Positions 31,519 through 42,549 are shown, numbered from the stretch's first letter. The stretch: DNA of 64,000 bases from Favolaschia claudopus (GCA_037176885.1 JAWWNJ010000049.1:930001-994000); one strand, 5' to 3'. Notes: generated by a model from the sequence alone, not told the origin. Program-made: numbers and translations.

Positions 31519-32898
31519 ATGGTCAATTTCACGATCCTCGCTGGTGGCTTCTCGACTTTCATTGCCACCTATGTCTTCGACTCGGACGCAAGCACCTTGA
31601 GCTTGACCCAACAAACGGAGACTGGGCCTAGTCCGTCGTGGATCGCGTCCCACCCGACGAACCTTAGCATCCTCTAGTGTGTCCCCTATATTTTCGTCTA
31701 TCGACTACGCTGAACCATGTCCCCCCAGTGCGGTCAACGAGCTGAACCCCGGTGGAAATCTGCAGTCGTTCACCGTCGATAGCACGGGTGGACTGCAGAA
31801 CATCGACAACGTCACGACCGGTGGCAACGGCCCCACTTTCACGGTCATGCTCTCAACAGGCGAGGTGACCGCCATGAATGTAGGCCTCATCTCTAATAGT
31901 TGGCCCACTATGGATAACATTCCCGCACCTAGTTCGGATCGCCGAATTGCTCGTTCGTGGCTACCGACCCTAACGACCCTCTCCGCTTCGAGCGCGATTC
32001 ACCCGTCATCTCCTTCCCCATTCCGGATGGCGCACCCTCGAACCCCCACATGTCGCTTGAGGTCAATGATGAAGTTCTGGTGCCCGATCTCGGAGGCGAC
32101 AAAATTTGGCGGATAGCCCGCGATGGTGCTCCCGGGAACTTCAAAGTTCAAGGGCAGATTGACATCGACCAGGGTGCTGGGCCACGACACATTGCTGTCC
32201 TCGGTGCGTTAACTAACTGGTCCCCTCATTGCCAAAGCTGATTTTCCCCACTCGCAGACAACATCCTCTTCACTGTCCACGAAAAGACCTCCACCCTCAC
32301 CGCACAAGCCATCCCCGCTGCCCCCAACGGCACCACCTTCCCGCTCATCGCCAACGTCAGCGTCATCCCCGAGGACGCCCTCCCTGGCTCCCAATTCGCC
32401 GCCGCCGAGATCCTCATCTCCACCCCGACCGACGCATTCCCCAACCCGCTCATTTATGTCAGCAACAGGAACATCAGCCCCAATGTTACCGACCCGCGAG
32501 GCGACACCATTGCGATCTTCGAGTTTGTGAGCGGCGGCGCTGACGCAGAGGCTGCCGGCAACACGCGCCGTATGCTGCGCCGCCCCTCGCGCAACCGGCC
32601 GAACAAGGGCGGTAACGGCCAGGGCGCTGGTGCGGGTGCGGGTGCCGGTGCTGACGCTGCCGCTCCTGCTAGCGGACAGCTGAATCTCCTCGCGCAAGTC
32701 CCGACTGGGCTGCAGCAGATCCGCAGCATGGCCCTCGGCCGGGTGGACGACGGCGGAGATGAGTTCATCATCGCGGGCGCCAACACCCTCGGCGGTGTTG
32801 CTGTCTTCCAGCGTGTAGACGGCGGACGCAACTTGACACTCGTGGCGAGGAACGAGGACCTACAGAATCGCACGAGCTTCGTGTTTGTTGAGCAGTAA
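31519..32898 (+). CDS. Lactonase-type beta-propeller protein, copy 1, 406 aa, 4 exons
   Basis: Exons: 31519-31676, 31729-31879, 31933-32203, 32258-32898, with 52-54 nt GT-AG introns in agreeing phases. The product fits the lactonase family (Lactonase, PF10282; seven-bladed propeller, related to 6-phosphogluconolactonase and carboxy-cis,cis-muconate cyclase): MVNFTILAGGFSTFIATYVF at the start, PSWIASHPTN, FTVMLSTGEVTAMN, NPHMSLEV, VPDLGGDKIWRI, GAGPRHIAVL, IYVSNRN, IRSMALGRVDDGGDEFI and GGVAVFQRVDGGRNL. The family opens lactone rings in the cytosol. An Arg/Gly/Ala-rich insert (RRPSRNRPNKGG, then AGAGAGAGAD) interrupts the last blades and is absent in copy 2. A second copy at 53857-55024 lacks the middle intron. 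Confidence 0.87.
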
Positions 32899-33196
32899 TT
32901 CGCAATGAATGAGGTTGTTGTAAGTTTTCGCCATAGAATATTTTTGTAACCGGGGTTCTGTAGGATACACACGGTCTTTTCAATAAGTAATAAAAAAAAT
33001 GCCATGAAACGAGCTCCAATCTACGCGGGCAAAGGGCACTGTTTGCTTGGCTCGAGACAATTGTGCACGTGCTGTGTTTCGACTTTGATTTCAGAGTTCT
33101 TCTTCTCGTCGATCATCCACCGTGTTTTTATCCTTGAGTCTACCGCGACAACTCGATAGTCACCCTATACTCCAGCGCCCCGATACTCTTTTGCAG

Positions 33197-34360
33197 ATGC
33201 TCGAGGCTTTGGAACTAGATCGCGCTGCGCTGGCAATGATAGACACACAGGTCCTCAAAATTGAGGGTCAAATATCCCTTCTACCGGACTCGATTACCGA
33301 GCTAATCGCTACCCGGGAGGCTGCGCAGCAGCGTCTAGATTCATACAAGTATCCGGTCTTGACATTGCCCAACGAGATTGTAGCAGAAATCTTCCTCCAG
33401 TTCTTGCCGCCATACCCGGACGTAACGCCCCGGCGCGGAAAAAATACGCCTACGCGTCTAACCCACATCTGCCGCCAATGGCGCGACGTCGCCCTCTCAA
33501 CACCTGCTCTCTGGAGGGTCATTCGTCCTGGCCATGCCCGGGCAATGTTCAGGCTCGGTTGGGACGAAGTACTCTCGCTTACTACTGCTTATTTGGAGAG
33601 ATCTGGTAGCTTGCCGCTATCGGTGCATGCCTCGGACGCGTACCGCCCATCCCCCTTTGTTCCATGTATCATCCTTCATCGCAATCGCTGGGAGCACATC
33701 ACATTCTCCCTCGAGGCACCGACATTGTCGAATGCTCTGGACGGACCCATGCCGCTTCTCCGTACAATGTGGTTGCGCCCCCAGGGCGGTTCTTCGAGGC
33801 AGCCGGTCGCTGTCCCATCTGACAATGTACCCCTCTTGCGCTCGGTCACCCTCGACGACCGTGGTGCTAGAATTGTCCGTTTGCCCTGGTCGCAATTGAC
33901 CTCTCTCAAATTATCAGATCATGTCAGTTTGACGCCCTGTGTGTCAATTTTGCGACAGACAACGTGCTTAACGAATTTGGCACTATGTCTGTCAGATACG
34001 TGGTATGATGGTGATGACCCACAGGATACTTACCCGGACCTGATTCTACCGCATCTGGAAAATCTGGCTTTTGAGCCCAGGAGCGATATGCACCAGGGCT
34101 TTTTCCAAAGCCTCGTTGCTCCCGCTCTCCTTTGGTTGGAATTACCAGAGATGTTCTTTGCGGTGTCTCGCTCTGACCGCATTCAAGTTGGACTTCTCAA
34201 CTCTTTCATATTGAAATCTGGATGCAAGCTTGACGGGATACGAATTACTGAAGCATCGTTTCCGGAAATTTACCGCGATGCATTACCATCCGTCCCTCAA
34301 GTCATTTCTTTGGCGCGTGTTTCCCGACCTTTGACGGTGCCACTTCGAATCGTTCGATGA
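33197..34360 (+). CDS. F-box protein (subtype B paralogue), 387 aa
   Basis: The start at 33197 (MLEALELDRAALAMIDTQ) was chosen because it aligns with the paralogues; the ATG follows TTTTGCAG, a likely 5'-UTR splice acceptor. It has a coil, an F-box at about residues 55-112 (YPVLTLPNEIVAEIFLQFLP, HICRQWRDVALSTPALWRVI) and a leucine-rich C-terminal half. Subtype B landmarks are AYLERSGSLPLSVHASD, SPFVPCIILHRNRWEH, DNVPLLRSVTLDDRGARI and FAVSRSDRIQVG. The C-terminus is extended beyond the family end (VISLARVSRPLTVPLRIVR), which suggests loss of the ancestral stop codon. It lies in tandem with the subtype A gene at 34824. Confidence 0.87.
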   Translation: MLEALELDRAALAMIDTQVLKIEGQISLLPDSITELIATREAAQQRLDSYKYPVLTLPNEIVAEIFLQFLPPYPDVTPRRGKNTPTRLTHICRQWRDVALSTPALWRVIRPGHARAMFRLGWDEVLSLTTAYLERSGSLPLSVHASDAYRPSPFVPCIILHRNRWEHITFSLEAPTLSNALDGPMPLLRTMWLRPQGGSSRQPVAVPSDNVPLLRSVTLDDRGARIVRLPWSQLTSLKLSDHVSLTPCVSILRQTTCLTNLALCLSDTWYDGDDPQDTYPDLILPHLENLAFEPRSDMHQGFFQSLVAPALLWLELPEMFFAVSRSDRIQVGLLNSFILKSGCKLDGIRITEASFPEIYRDALPSVPQVISLARVSRPLTVPLRIVR

Positions 34361-34823
34361 GGTGGTATTATGTGCGGCACCTATTGCCTGCAAGGTACTC
34401 GGAATGTATACTTACACCGGAGGCATACATACCGTCAATATAGTCCCATTTTACTCGAGCGTGGCACTAGGTGGAGATCGAATCGATTGTCTGTCTAGAG
34501 TCTGACTAGAGAGACTAGTCTCATACTATCGCTCTCAGAACGGTAAATTCGATGAACAAGTAAGTTACACCAGTACCTTTGGCCCATTGTGAGATTTACT
34601 TAATAGAGTAACGTTTCGTTGACTACTTTGCTCATGGCAATAGCTAGCCGAAGTACCTCAACTGTGGTACTAAACCTGGAGATAGTTACAGTACTGGTTT
34701 TGTAGGATACGAGTTTTCTAGGTTCAGAATCTCCCACGCTTTTTCTTGCTTCCCTCCGTCACTCGGTGAGAATCTGGGCTTCTGCATTTTTTTGGTGATC
34801 CCAACGCTCTCAGTCGAAAGCCC
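34361..34823. other. Spacer homologous to 7300-8163; MITE-free
   Basis: The spacer shares CGAATCGA(C/T)TGTCTGTCT, a GATGAACA block, TTTGGCC, GAGATAGTTACAGTA and the CTCCCACGCT block with the spacer between the 6029 and 8164 genes, in the same order. It has no insertion at the position of the hAT-type MITE. No gene. Confidence 0.6.
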
Positions 34824-35903
34824 ATGCTGCAGTCTTTAGAACTGGATCGCGCCTCGGTCGCAGAGACAGATGCACAAATCCGCGAAATCGAGACCCAAAT
34901 ATTGAAGCTTGAGGCGCAAATAGCAGTACTGCATGCATTCAAGCAGCCCGCGCAGCAGCGTCTAGATTCATACAAGTACCCAGTCTTGACTCTACCCAAC
35001 GAAATCATTTCGGAGGTCTTCTTACATTTCCTACCGACTTACCCAGAACCCTCGCCGTTTTTCGGAGAACTTTCTCCGACGACCCTCACTCATACCTGTC
35101 ACCGGTGGCGAGAGATTGCTCTCAGGACGCCTGCACTCTGGAGAGCCATCGATTTGAGGGGCTTGACTGTGGAATTGGCAGCCTTGTTGGGTTCGCTATG
35201 GCTGGAACGATCTGGTTGTTTGCCGCTCTCCATTCGTGCCGCAGATTACGAGTTGAACTGCGCTGACTTTCAATCCATGTTTGGTGTCCTTATCCCTCAT
35301 CGCGCTCGTTGGGAGCAGCTTGACCTGAGACTGGATCGTCCCAACGATTTGGAAGCTCTGGATGGCCCATTGCCGCTCCTCTGTGCTCTGAATGTATATT
35401 TCAGCCACAGTCTTGGCAAGCCCATCCTTCTCCAAACTTTACCCCTTCTACGCACCGTCGTCCTCGACGACTATGCGCGTCCCAGCCTCATTTTACCTTG
35501 GCCACAACTCACTTCCCTCACATTGAGGTGTATCTACCCCGCGGAGTGCGTCTCGATTTTACGACAGGCTCAGAACCTGGTCAGTTGCACCCTCAGCATA
35601 TGGGTTGCAGAACTCCCCAGCGGCCGGCTTGCTGACCTTACATTGCCGCGTTTGGAAACGTTAGTTTTCCAGCGCAACTGTGGCATCTGGGTGGATCTTC
35701 TGCGACTCTTCATTACCCCAGCTCTCCGTTCTCTCGAAATCCGAGAAGGCCTCCTGGACACAACGGACCCCATCGCGTCCCTCAATTCCTTCATTCTGAA
35801 ATCTGGATGTACGCTCAACGAGCTATTAATTACCACCGTTCATTCAAATGTTGGTTACCGCGATGCGTTTCCCTCAATCCCTCGAATTGACTGTTATTCG
35901 TAA
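34824..35903 (+). CDS. F-box protein (subtype A paralogue 4), 359 aa
   Basis: A single open frame from ATG 34824 (MLQSLELDRASVAETDAQIRE) to TAA. The N-terminal coil is about ten residues shorter than in the other subtype A genes (no VTALK heptads). The F-box is at about residues 50-107 (YPVLTLPNEIISEVFLHFLP, HTCHRWREIALRTPALWRAI). Leucine-rich blades follow (LPLLRTVVLDDYARPS, LPWPQLTSLTLRCIYP). Subtype A markers are SLWLERSGCLPLSIRAAD and LIPHRARWEQLDLRL. The upstream block CTCCCACGCTTTTTCTTGC at 34731-34749 matches that of the 6029 gene almost exactly. It is a probable SCF substrate adaptor. Confidence 0.87.
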   Translation: MLQSLELDRASVAETDAQIREIETQILKLEAQIAVLHAFKQPAQQRLDSYKYPVLTLPNEIISEVFLHFLPTYPEPSPFFGELSPTTLTHTCHRWREIALRTPALWRAIDLRGLTVELAALLGSLWLERSGCLPLSIRAADYELNCADFQSMFGVLIPHRARWEQLDLRLDRPNDLEALDGPLPLLCALNVYFSHSLGKPILLQTLPLLRTVVLDDYARPSLILPWPQLTSLTLRCIYPAECVSILRQAQNLVSCTLSIWVAELPSGRLADLTLPRLETLVFQRNCGIWVDLLRLFITPALRSLEIREGLLDTTDPIASLNSFILKSGCTLNELLITTVHSNVGYRDAFPSIPRIDCYS

Positions 35904-35984
35904 GGGTAGTAACGGCAATTCCGCTGGGCTACAACCGGTAACTTCAATGGTCTTTCTGTCCCGAGTATGCTCGTTGACGACTTC

Positions 35985-36303
35985 TAAGCTAGAGAGGTTT
36001 TGTACAGAGCTTTTCGCTATCTGCGTGTGCGCCCCAATTCTACCAGCTATCTTCCCTTCTCTCAACTGTCATGCTCCATCCTGCCCGTTGGAAGTATGCC
36101 AAATATTTTCTCGATGCAATGTCGTTGTCGAGCGTTTTGGGCGGACCGATGCCGCGTCTCCGCACACTATGGTTACACCTCCACTTCCTTCCCACCTCTT
36201 CACTATATAGCTAGCTTCACTATCCAACCTCACAATCTACCCCTCTTGCGTTCGGTCACTCTTGACGACTTTAGCGGTCGAACTGTCTGTTTGCTCTCGT
36301 CGC
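35985..36303 (+). pseudogene. Truncated F-box (subtype B) relic
   Basis: This segment aligns by eye with 33593-33892 of the subtype B gene: CTAGAGAGGT(T), CCAGCTAT(C) for the ASDxYxPS region, ATGCCGCGTCTCCGCACACT, then AACCTCACAATCTACCCCTC and CGTTCGGTCACTCTTGACGA. The frame is broken by several small indels, and both the F-box and the C-terminal third are missing. It lies 80 bp downstream of the 34824 gene, consistent with an incomplete tandem duplication. Confidence 0.7.
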
Positions 36304-36644
36304 ATGGATCGATGTGACAACAGCCACATGATGAGGCCTACAACTTCTCCCTCGAATGCGGTGTCCTCGTTAAGTCGTCCACAGCTGAACGCGTCTGGTT
36401 TCGAAAAGTCCGTCTCTTTCTTCACTGCTGCCGCGGCTTCAGCACCTCCCTCAGAACCCGATCCGTCTGCGAGATAACGAGCGCGGCGCTCTCTCGCAAG
36501 CATCGCCCGTGTATTCCGCTACCCTTCGATCTTGTTTCCTTCCTGGTACCCTCTACGCGCGCAAGATTGGATTGACGATCTGAACAAGCAGCGCTGGACG
36601 ACGCCTGTGATATTCTTTCGATGCAAGAATGCGTTCAGGAGACT
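36304..36644. other. No gene recognised
   Basis: The sequence between the F-box relic and the 3' end of the minus-strand gene at 36645 shows nothing supportable. Confidence 0.4.
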
Positions 36645-37619
36645 CTAGAGCAAGAGCATTGGCGAAACGAGCTGAAACGCATCACCAGTCTTCAAGAAGA
36701 TAACGGGACCCTGTGATGGATCAGGATTGGGTATACCGACAGAAGTCGGAGTACCTTCGATCTCGCCACGACGTTTCCGAGTAACGAACGCTTCCGCCGC
36801 TGCCCAGAAGTCCACACCACCCCGCGCTCCAATCTCCCAATCCGCCCAATAGTCGTCACACACGGCTACAACAAATCTTGCGTCCTCTAGCCCCGCCTTG
36901 CGATGCCTCTCGACCATTGCTTCAGCCAAGACACGGCTGGACCACATTATCACGAAGACTTGCAGGCGAGAGCAGTCGCAGAGCAACGAGCGAATGATCT
37001 GAGAAGGCACTTTCTTGTTCAGACACAAATGGGTGAGGGCAGGCAGCGCAATGAGGCTTGCGCATAGCGTTATGGTGTATTGATTGAAGACATCGATGTC
37101 GTCAAATACGTCCAAGTGCGTGACGGTTTCGAATACCGGGAGATTGAGGTCCACGGCGTCGGGGCTATCGAAGAGATCCACGAGGGAACCACTCCATCTT
37201 TGGATATTCCGAAAGGCCTGGACTGCGTCGAGGAGTGCTGGTTGGCCCCGAGGGCTGATATACGCAAGAGAGAGAATATCTGGGCATATTGGGAGCAGTG
37301 AAGGGCCCGTGAATCCTCTGGAACCGATGTAAAGATGCCTGACGCTACGATGAAAGAAAGAGGTCGGTTTTGTCTGTCTTGCATGCTGTAGAGCGTAATC
37401 TATTTCCTCTACGTCAGTTCGAATGACTCTGTACAAGAGAGGCTCTATCCTTCGCGGTGGATTGTGAGAAGCTTACAATGACTGGCTAACGGGTACACAC
37501 CAAACGAAGATACGGCGGGCCACCAGTAGAAGCGCCGGAATCGTTGAAGGATACAGAACGGCGGTGGTCTCGAATATCTCTCGTTCCAGCTCAGCAGGAA
37601 AAGCAGGGTCTGATTCCAT
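36645..37619 (-). CDS. Agaricomycete leucine-rich/F-box-like protein, copy 1, 307 aa
   Basis: Exon 1 is 37619-37501, then an intron 37500-37450 of 51 nt, and exon 2 is 37449-36645. The start [20 protein letters not shown] resembles an F-box helix (PxExxxxIF), followed by ARRIFVWIEPLLYRVIRTD, a leucine-rich middle ([41 protein letters not shown]) and the C-terminal block [23 protein letters not shown], then VTRKRRGEIEG. No catalytic motif is visible. Function is unknown; the family is common in mushrooms as hypothetical proteins (from memory). The homologue at 41678-42549 shares the intron position and lacks the last 35 residues. Confidence 0.75.
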
Positions 37620-38093
37620 GGCTCTTTCGCGTATTTTGAGGATCTGTAGTGACGGTGTGCGAAGCTAGCTTGAGGACGGTGAAAGTTTGGGCCAAGCCGC
37701 TTCGGAGTTAACGGACAGCGTGTGCGCTTTCTGAGTCCACCTCCTTCGACCGCATTACGCTCTATTGAGGTTCACCGGCGCAAAATTCAAAGATCTGGCT
37801 CAGTCTACTGCCTTCTACTGCCCAGGTCGAGAACCCTAAGTTGTAATATTGCAGGAAATCTCGCTGGCAGTGGCAGTAGGGTGCAATTGGAAAGTTGAAA
37901 CAAAGCCAGACTCCGGAAATTGACCAGAAGCGTCATGCAAAGCGCAACCAAGTCGGAAGATAGTGTACAAGACGAGTAGAAACGGTGCGAGTGCGCAGAC
38001 TTTGTAAATAAGATGGAGGTTGTGAGCAAGTTTCGTCGCGCGTGTTTACGTTAGCCAAATAACTGTTGCTCTTGACTTTCACCAGCTTTCACC
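37620..38093. other. Divergent promoter region
   Basis: Intergenic spacer between the minus-strand leucine-rich gene and the plus-strand INO80B gene. No gene and no clear TATA box. Confidence 0.5.
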
Positions 38094-39220
38094 ATGCCCG
38101 TCGCCAGCGAAGAATCCGAGGTGGATATTGAGGTTGAGGAGATGCAAGATAGCGAGGAAGAAGTTGACGATGAAGAAGAAGAGGAGGATGCTGGTGAAGA
38201 CGAGCTCGAAGATTCCGACAACGACCCACCCAGCGTACGCCAACTCTGCAATTTTTTTCCGCAATCTTGATAGCCTCATTGTACTCTAGATAGCCCCAAG
38301 CCATGCAGGACCTCTCAAAATCAAGCTGAAACTTGGCGCTCAGCCAGAGAAACCTTCCTCGCGTCGATACGCGCGCCCAAAAAGTAAGGGTCGCGAGGTG
38401 GTCTCGGATATTCTACTCACTGGTATCCAGATGAGGACATAGAGTCTGAGGATTCAGATTCGGAAACGTCATACTCTGCTGCTCCCGGCAATCGCCAACT
38501 GACTGCTCGTCAAGCTGTTCTAGCCAGCAATTCCGGCCCTTCACATGTCTCTCTAGGTGCCGTCACTGCTACTGCTGCTTTCTTGTGTGTTTGAACCCGC
38601 ATATGTGCTGCAGACACTCCATCGGCTGGGTCTAGCAAGAAGACGCAATATACCGCCTCTGAGGTCGCTCTCCGGAAAGAAGAAAATGCAAGGAAGCGCA
38701 AGAATATGATTGAGAAGAAGCTAGAGGACGAAAAGGTGCGTACTACTCAGGAGTAGAACCTCACTCCGTCGGCGTTTCAGCTCCTCATATCGTACACCAG
38801 GCAGAAACCATCAACCGCCTGCTCAAAAAACAATCTCGTCCGAGGAACAAACGCAACGCCATGTCGGACGAGGACGTCGACATGGAAGACGACGATGGAG
38901 CCTCGACTCCCTCCGGCGCACCTCCGCTGCCCAGTATGTACCGCTGGATCTCAACATCCCGTCGCCCAACGCCCCCTGCCGAAGACTCCAAGATGCCCGT
39001 GGACTCGACTCCCGCCACCTCAATATCGTTCTCCATCCCCGAAGTGTTCCTTCCCTCGCCCGACCAGAAGGTGGTGATTCAGCTCTCTGCGACCACTGCC
39101 CCCTCGCGCTGCGCCGTCGAGGGCTGCGAGAAGGAGCGCAAATATCGAGCTGTTGGGAAGGAGTGGGGTGTTGGCGCGTGTGGGATGGGGCATTTGAAGA
39201 TTCTCCAGGGCAGAGCGTAG
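38094..39220 (+). CDS. IES2: INO80 chromatin-remodelling complex subunit B (Ies2/PAPA-1 type), 300 aa
   Basis: Five exons: 38094-38234, 38290-38383, 38431-38556, 38614-38735, 38801-39220; introns 47-65 nt, phases consistent. The N-terminus is highly acidic (EEVDDEEEEEDAGEDELEDS). The PAPA-1 region follows: LTARQAVLASN, ASEVALRKEENARKRKN, EKKLEDEKAETINRLLKKQ. The C-terminus has a Cys-containing block (SRCAVEGCEKERKYRAVGKE, then GVGACGMGHLK) like the end of INO80B/Ies2. The protein is a nuclear subunit that activates the Ino80 ATPase during nucleosome sliding. The exon model is complete from ATG to TAG and looks intact. The gene symbol follows yeast. Confidence 0.85.
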
Positions 39221-39707
39221 TCTGAGGCTGAGGCTGAGTGAGGATTCTTGGATCGAATGAATACAAGGCCAGCTAATGTACTATGCTGCAGTTGAATAAA
39301 AGCGGCTTTACGATCTGCCTTCAATGTCCGCCAACCGCTCTGGTTTCTCAGGCCTGCCCTTTGAAAGTCTGGAATGGACGATGTTGCGGTTGCGCGACGA
39401 TCTAGTGTTCCTGTCCGCTTACAGGGCAAAGGGTTCTCCATTCACCCGCCGCCAGCTACTCTTTTGCGGTACTGGTCAACAATTCAAATCCGCCTAAAGA
39501 CTCCTACGTTCCCTCGAACCGCTCACGACGTTACCATAAAAGCAGCGCATGCCATTGCCAATTCATTTGTGCATCACGGATGATCAGGCCCATGATATCA
39601 AGAAGGTTTTCAGAAGATCTACACGATGCAGTGCAACAGCATTTAATGAATACTTCAAAGCTTCCTTGCTCGCTTGACGAGCGACCTCTCCTCCCTACAC
39701 CACCATT
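39221..39707. other. Intergenic spacer
   Basis: Nothing recognised; 3' region of INO80B and promoter region of the DUF4419 gene. Confidence 0.5.
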
Positions 39708-41161
39708 ATGCCTGTGTCTTTCAAAGTCGCAGACCACTCGGCCAACCCTGTAACCTTGGGAGAGAAAGAACTGAAGGGTCTCACCTCCCAAGAGATACTG
39801 GCTGAAGCCTGTGTTCACCAGTATAGGTCTGTCGAGAGAGTTCTTCGCTCCTCCTTCGTGGACGCATCAGAATCAGCGGAATCCAAGCAATCCTCTTCCA
39901 CGAGCCGCCGGCTGTCCAAGCTGAACCCATTCTCAAAGGGAAAGTCATCTGCAGCTCCTGCGAGTCCCACGTCGGATGGCCCGGCCCCAGTTATCCTCCC
40001 CTCTCCGAACGGCTTCGTGCACACCGTCATCACCGCGTACAACAAACACCACAACCTGATCATCCGCCCCGACGACGTCTGGATCACCATCCTCACGCAA
40101 TTCAACTTCTTCGTCAACGCCAACTCGGAGCTCCTGCGTGCGAGCTTCGTCGCGCACGAGGGCAAGCAGGAGCTCAAGATCTCGCAGCAGGGGCCGAAGT
40201 ACGCGTTGGATTTCGGGAGGATGGCGAACGAGATGGCGGGTCTTCTTGGGAAGGTGGTCGTCGACCCGACGCTGCGCGCGTGGGTCCTGCCCAGTTTTTC
40301 GACGACGACGGATAAGGATAAGACGGTTGGTGCGATTGTCATGATGTCGACGCTCAAGGCGTACTTTGAGTACGTGTTTGAGTCGATTGAATGTGGGATA
40401 CCGAGGGTGACGTTGGAGGGGACGAAGAAGGATTGGCAGGATGTGCTTCAGAGGTTGGAGAAGCTGAAGGAGTATGGCGTGGAGACGACGGCGTGGTATC
40501 ATCTGCTCGTCCCCGTCATTTCGCGCTTCGTGAAGGCTTTCGATGCGCCCAACGATGCCGCGAATGTCAAATTCTGGGGGCAGATAACGCATTTCATTTC
40601 TGGGGGCAGCGGACCGAGTTATTATTCTGGGTGGATCACTGCGTTTTGTCCGTGGAATGAGGAGGGCAAGTGGATAGGTCTGCCTCTGAGAAAGGAATCA
40701 GATGTAAGTGGTTTGAGGGTGGCCATTCTCTGCTAAGATTCTGACTCGTTCTTTCGCGCAGGTCAAATCCTCTGTACCTCCTGATTCCCTCTCGGCGAAG
40801 GAGTTCTGGAAATGCTATGGCGATTCAGACCACTATTACTGGACACGCAATACCCGGCTTTCCTTGGACGACACGCCGTTTCACCTGGTCGAGTGCAACA
40901 ACATCCCTTGCAGTTATGTCGAAGTGCCCGTTAAGCTCAAGGAGGAGCACAGTGATGAAACTGAGCCATGCACGATGGTCGCTGGTGTCGTAGGGACGTT
41001 GGCGACCGCGTCGAAAGGTGGGGAGCGGGACACGGTGCAGCCGGTAACGGGGTGGTGGATGTTTTTGAATAGGGAGGTACGCACTCCATGATCTGGGCAG
41101 GTGTAAATCGTTTTGCTGATTTGCTTTGGGGGCTTAGGTGCCGCGGCCGCAATACTACTAG
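39708..41161 (+). CDS. DUF4419 domain protein, 444 aa, 3 exons
   Basis: Exons: 39708-40703, 40762-41076, 41138-41161 (the last adds VPRPQYY). The DUF4419 signature is clear: NGFVHTVITAYNKHHNLIIR, PDDVWITILTQFNFFVN, LRASFVAHEGKQEL, a PxYALDFGRMANEM segment, WYHLLVPVISRFVKAFD, FWGQITHFISGGSGPSYYSG, WITAFCPW, then after intron 1 VECNNIPCSYVEVPVKL and TGWWMFLNRE. The family is widespread in fungi and other eukaryotes, with no established biochemical role. A Ser-rich linker at about residues 50-95 (SKLNPFSKGKSS) separates the N-terminal segment from the domain. The short last exon is accepted because the donor after NRE is good and the resulting stop is immediate. Confidence 0.82.
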
Positions 41162-41677
41162 TAGTCGAAGAATGTGCATACGCGAACTATCATTGAAGGA
41201 TTCCAGGCGCACATGGTTGCCTTTCGTTGTACACTTTGACCAGAATTCTAGAGAATATGGGGCGGGCAGGAACATGGGAGAAAAAGACTCGGAAAGCGTA
41301 AGAATAAGAAGATCAATTAGAATTAGTGTCAGAAACGGTACGGACGCGCCGTCGTTCAATCGTATTATTCTGCCGCCGCAAGTATAGGGCACACCTTAGC
41401 TCTTACTTCAAGAGTTGAGGCTGAGGCAAGGCTCGCAGTAGCTTTCAGTAAGACGTAACTTATTACTGATCTAGGGTCCGCTGGAAGGTCCGGGCCGCCC
41501 GCCCGCGCAGCCACCTTGCTTTTGCCAATCTTGACGTGCTGACAACCAAGGCCCCCGGCGTCGAGCTCCCTCGGTTTAGCCATCGAATTTAAAGGCATCC
41601 AAAGACTGCACACATATATTGACGTCTCTTCGGTTCAAGTCGCAAAATTTAGCGCGAAATACGCGTGAACTCAGTCC
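41162..41677. other. Intergenic spacer
   Basis: GC-variable sequence with no supportable gene; the 3' part is the promoter region of the leucine-rich gene copy 2. Confidence 0.45.
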
Positions 41678-42549
41678 ATGGAGGACCCTGCTTTTCCTGC
41701 CGAGCTGGAACGAGAGATATTCGAGACCACAGCCGTTCTGTATCCTTCGACGATTCTGACGCTCCTACTGGTCGCTCGTCGCATCTTAGTTTGGTGTGTG
41801 CATTCTCCTCAGTCGTTGTCAGCCTATCTCATTCAAGTTTGAGAAGGATAGAGCCTTTCTTGTACACAGTCGTTCGAACCGACATTAAGGGAATGCATAG
41901 CGCTGTTGAGCGCGCAATCAAGACGAAGCCAGACAGTTTCTTCACTCGCAGCGTCAGGCATATTTATCTAGGCCCATACAAATTTGATGGACCTTTGCTC
42001 GTGCGGATGTGCCCAAATCTCATTTCTCTCGCATATATCAGGCCCCGGGGTCAGCCAGTTCTCCTTGCAGCCATCCATAGCTTCCGAAACATCCAAAGAT
42101 GGAGTGGTTCTCTTGTCGATCTGTTTGATGCCGCCGATGCTGTGGACCTCAGCCTACCAGTATTCAAAACCGTCACGCACATGGACGTGTTTGACGATCT
42201 CGAATCGAAAAACCGGTACAGCTCGAAGCTCTGTGCAAGTCTCGCCGCGTTGCCTGCTCTTACGCACTTGTGTCTCAATAGAACAGCGGAACCTCGGCCC
42301 ATTCGCAACTTTCTCCAGCACTGCGCTGGCTTACAAGTTCTTGTTATAATGTGGTCGAAACCTCTTCCCGCGAAAGCAATGCTTAGAGCGCTGCGCGAAG
42401 CCGGGATAACGGATGTCCGATATGTCGTAGCCGTTTGCAATGGCTATTGGGACGATTGGGAGGTCGGAGCACGCGGTGGTGTGGACTTCTGGGTTGCAGC
42501 GGAAGATTTAATCGCTCGTAAACGGAGTGGCGAAATCGAAGGTAACTGA
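41678..42549 (+). CDS. Agaricomycete leucine-rich/F-box-like protein, copy 2, 272 aa
   Basis: Exon 1 is 41678-41793 and exon 2 is 41847-42549, with a 53-nt GT-AG intron. It is homologous end to end to the minus-strand gene at 36645-37619: [108 protein letters not shown] and [11 protein letters not shown] followed directly by the stop. Copy 1 reads about 35 residues further from the same point, so one copy has gained or lost a stop or splice site. Function unknown. The two copies flank the INO80B and DUF4419 genes in opposite orientation. Confidence 0.75.

Noticed and set aside
40138..40592. Long Arg-rich frames on both strands inside the DUF4419 gene
   Set aside because: Antisense and alternate-frame shadows of a conserved coding region.
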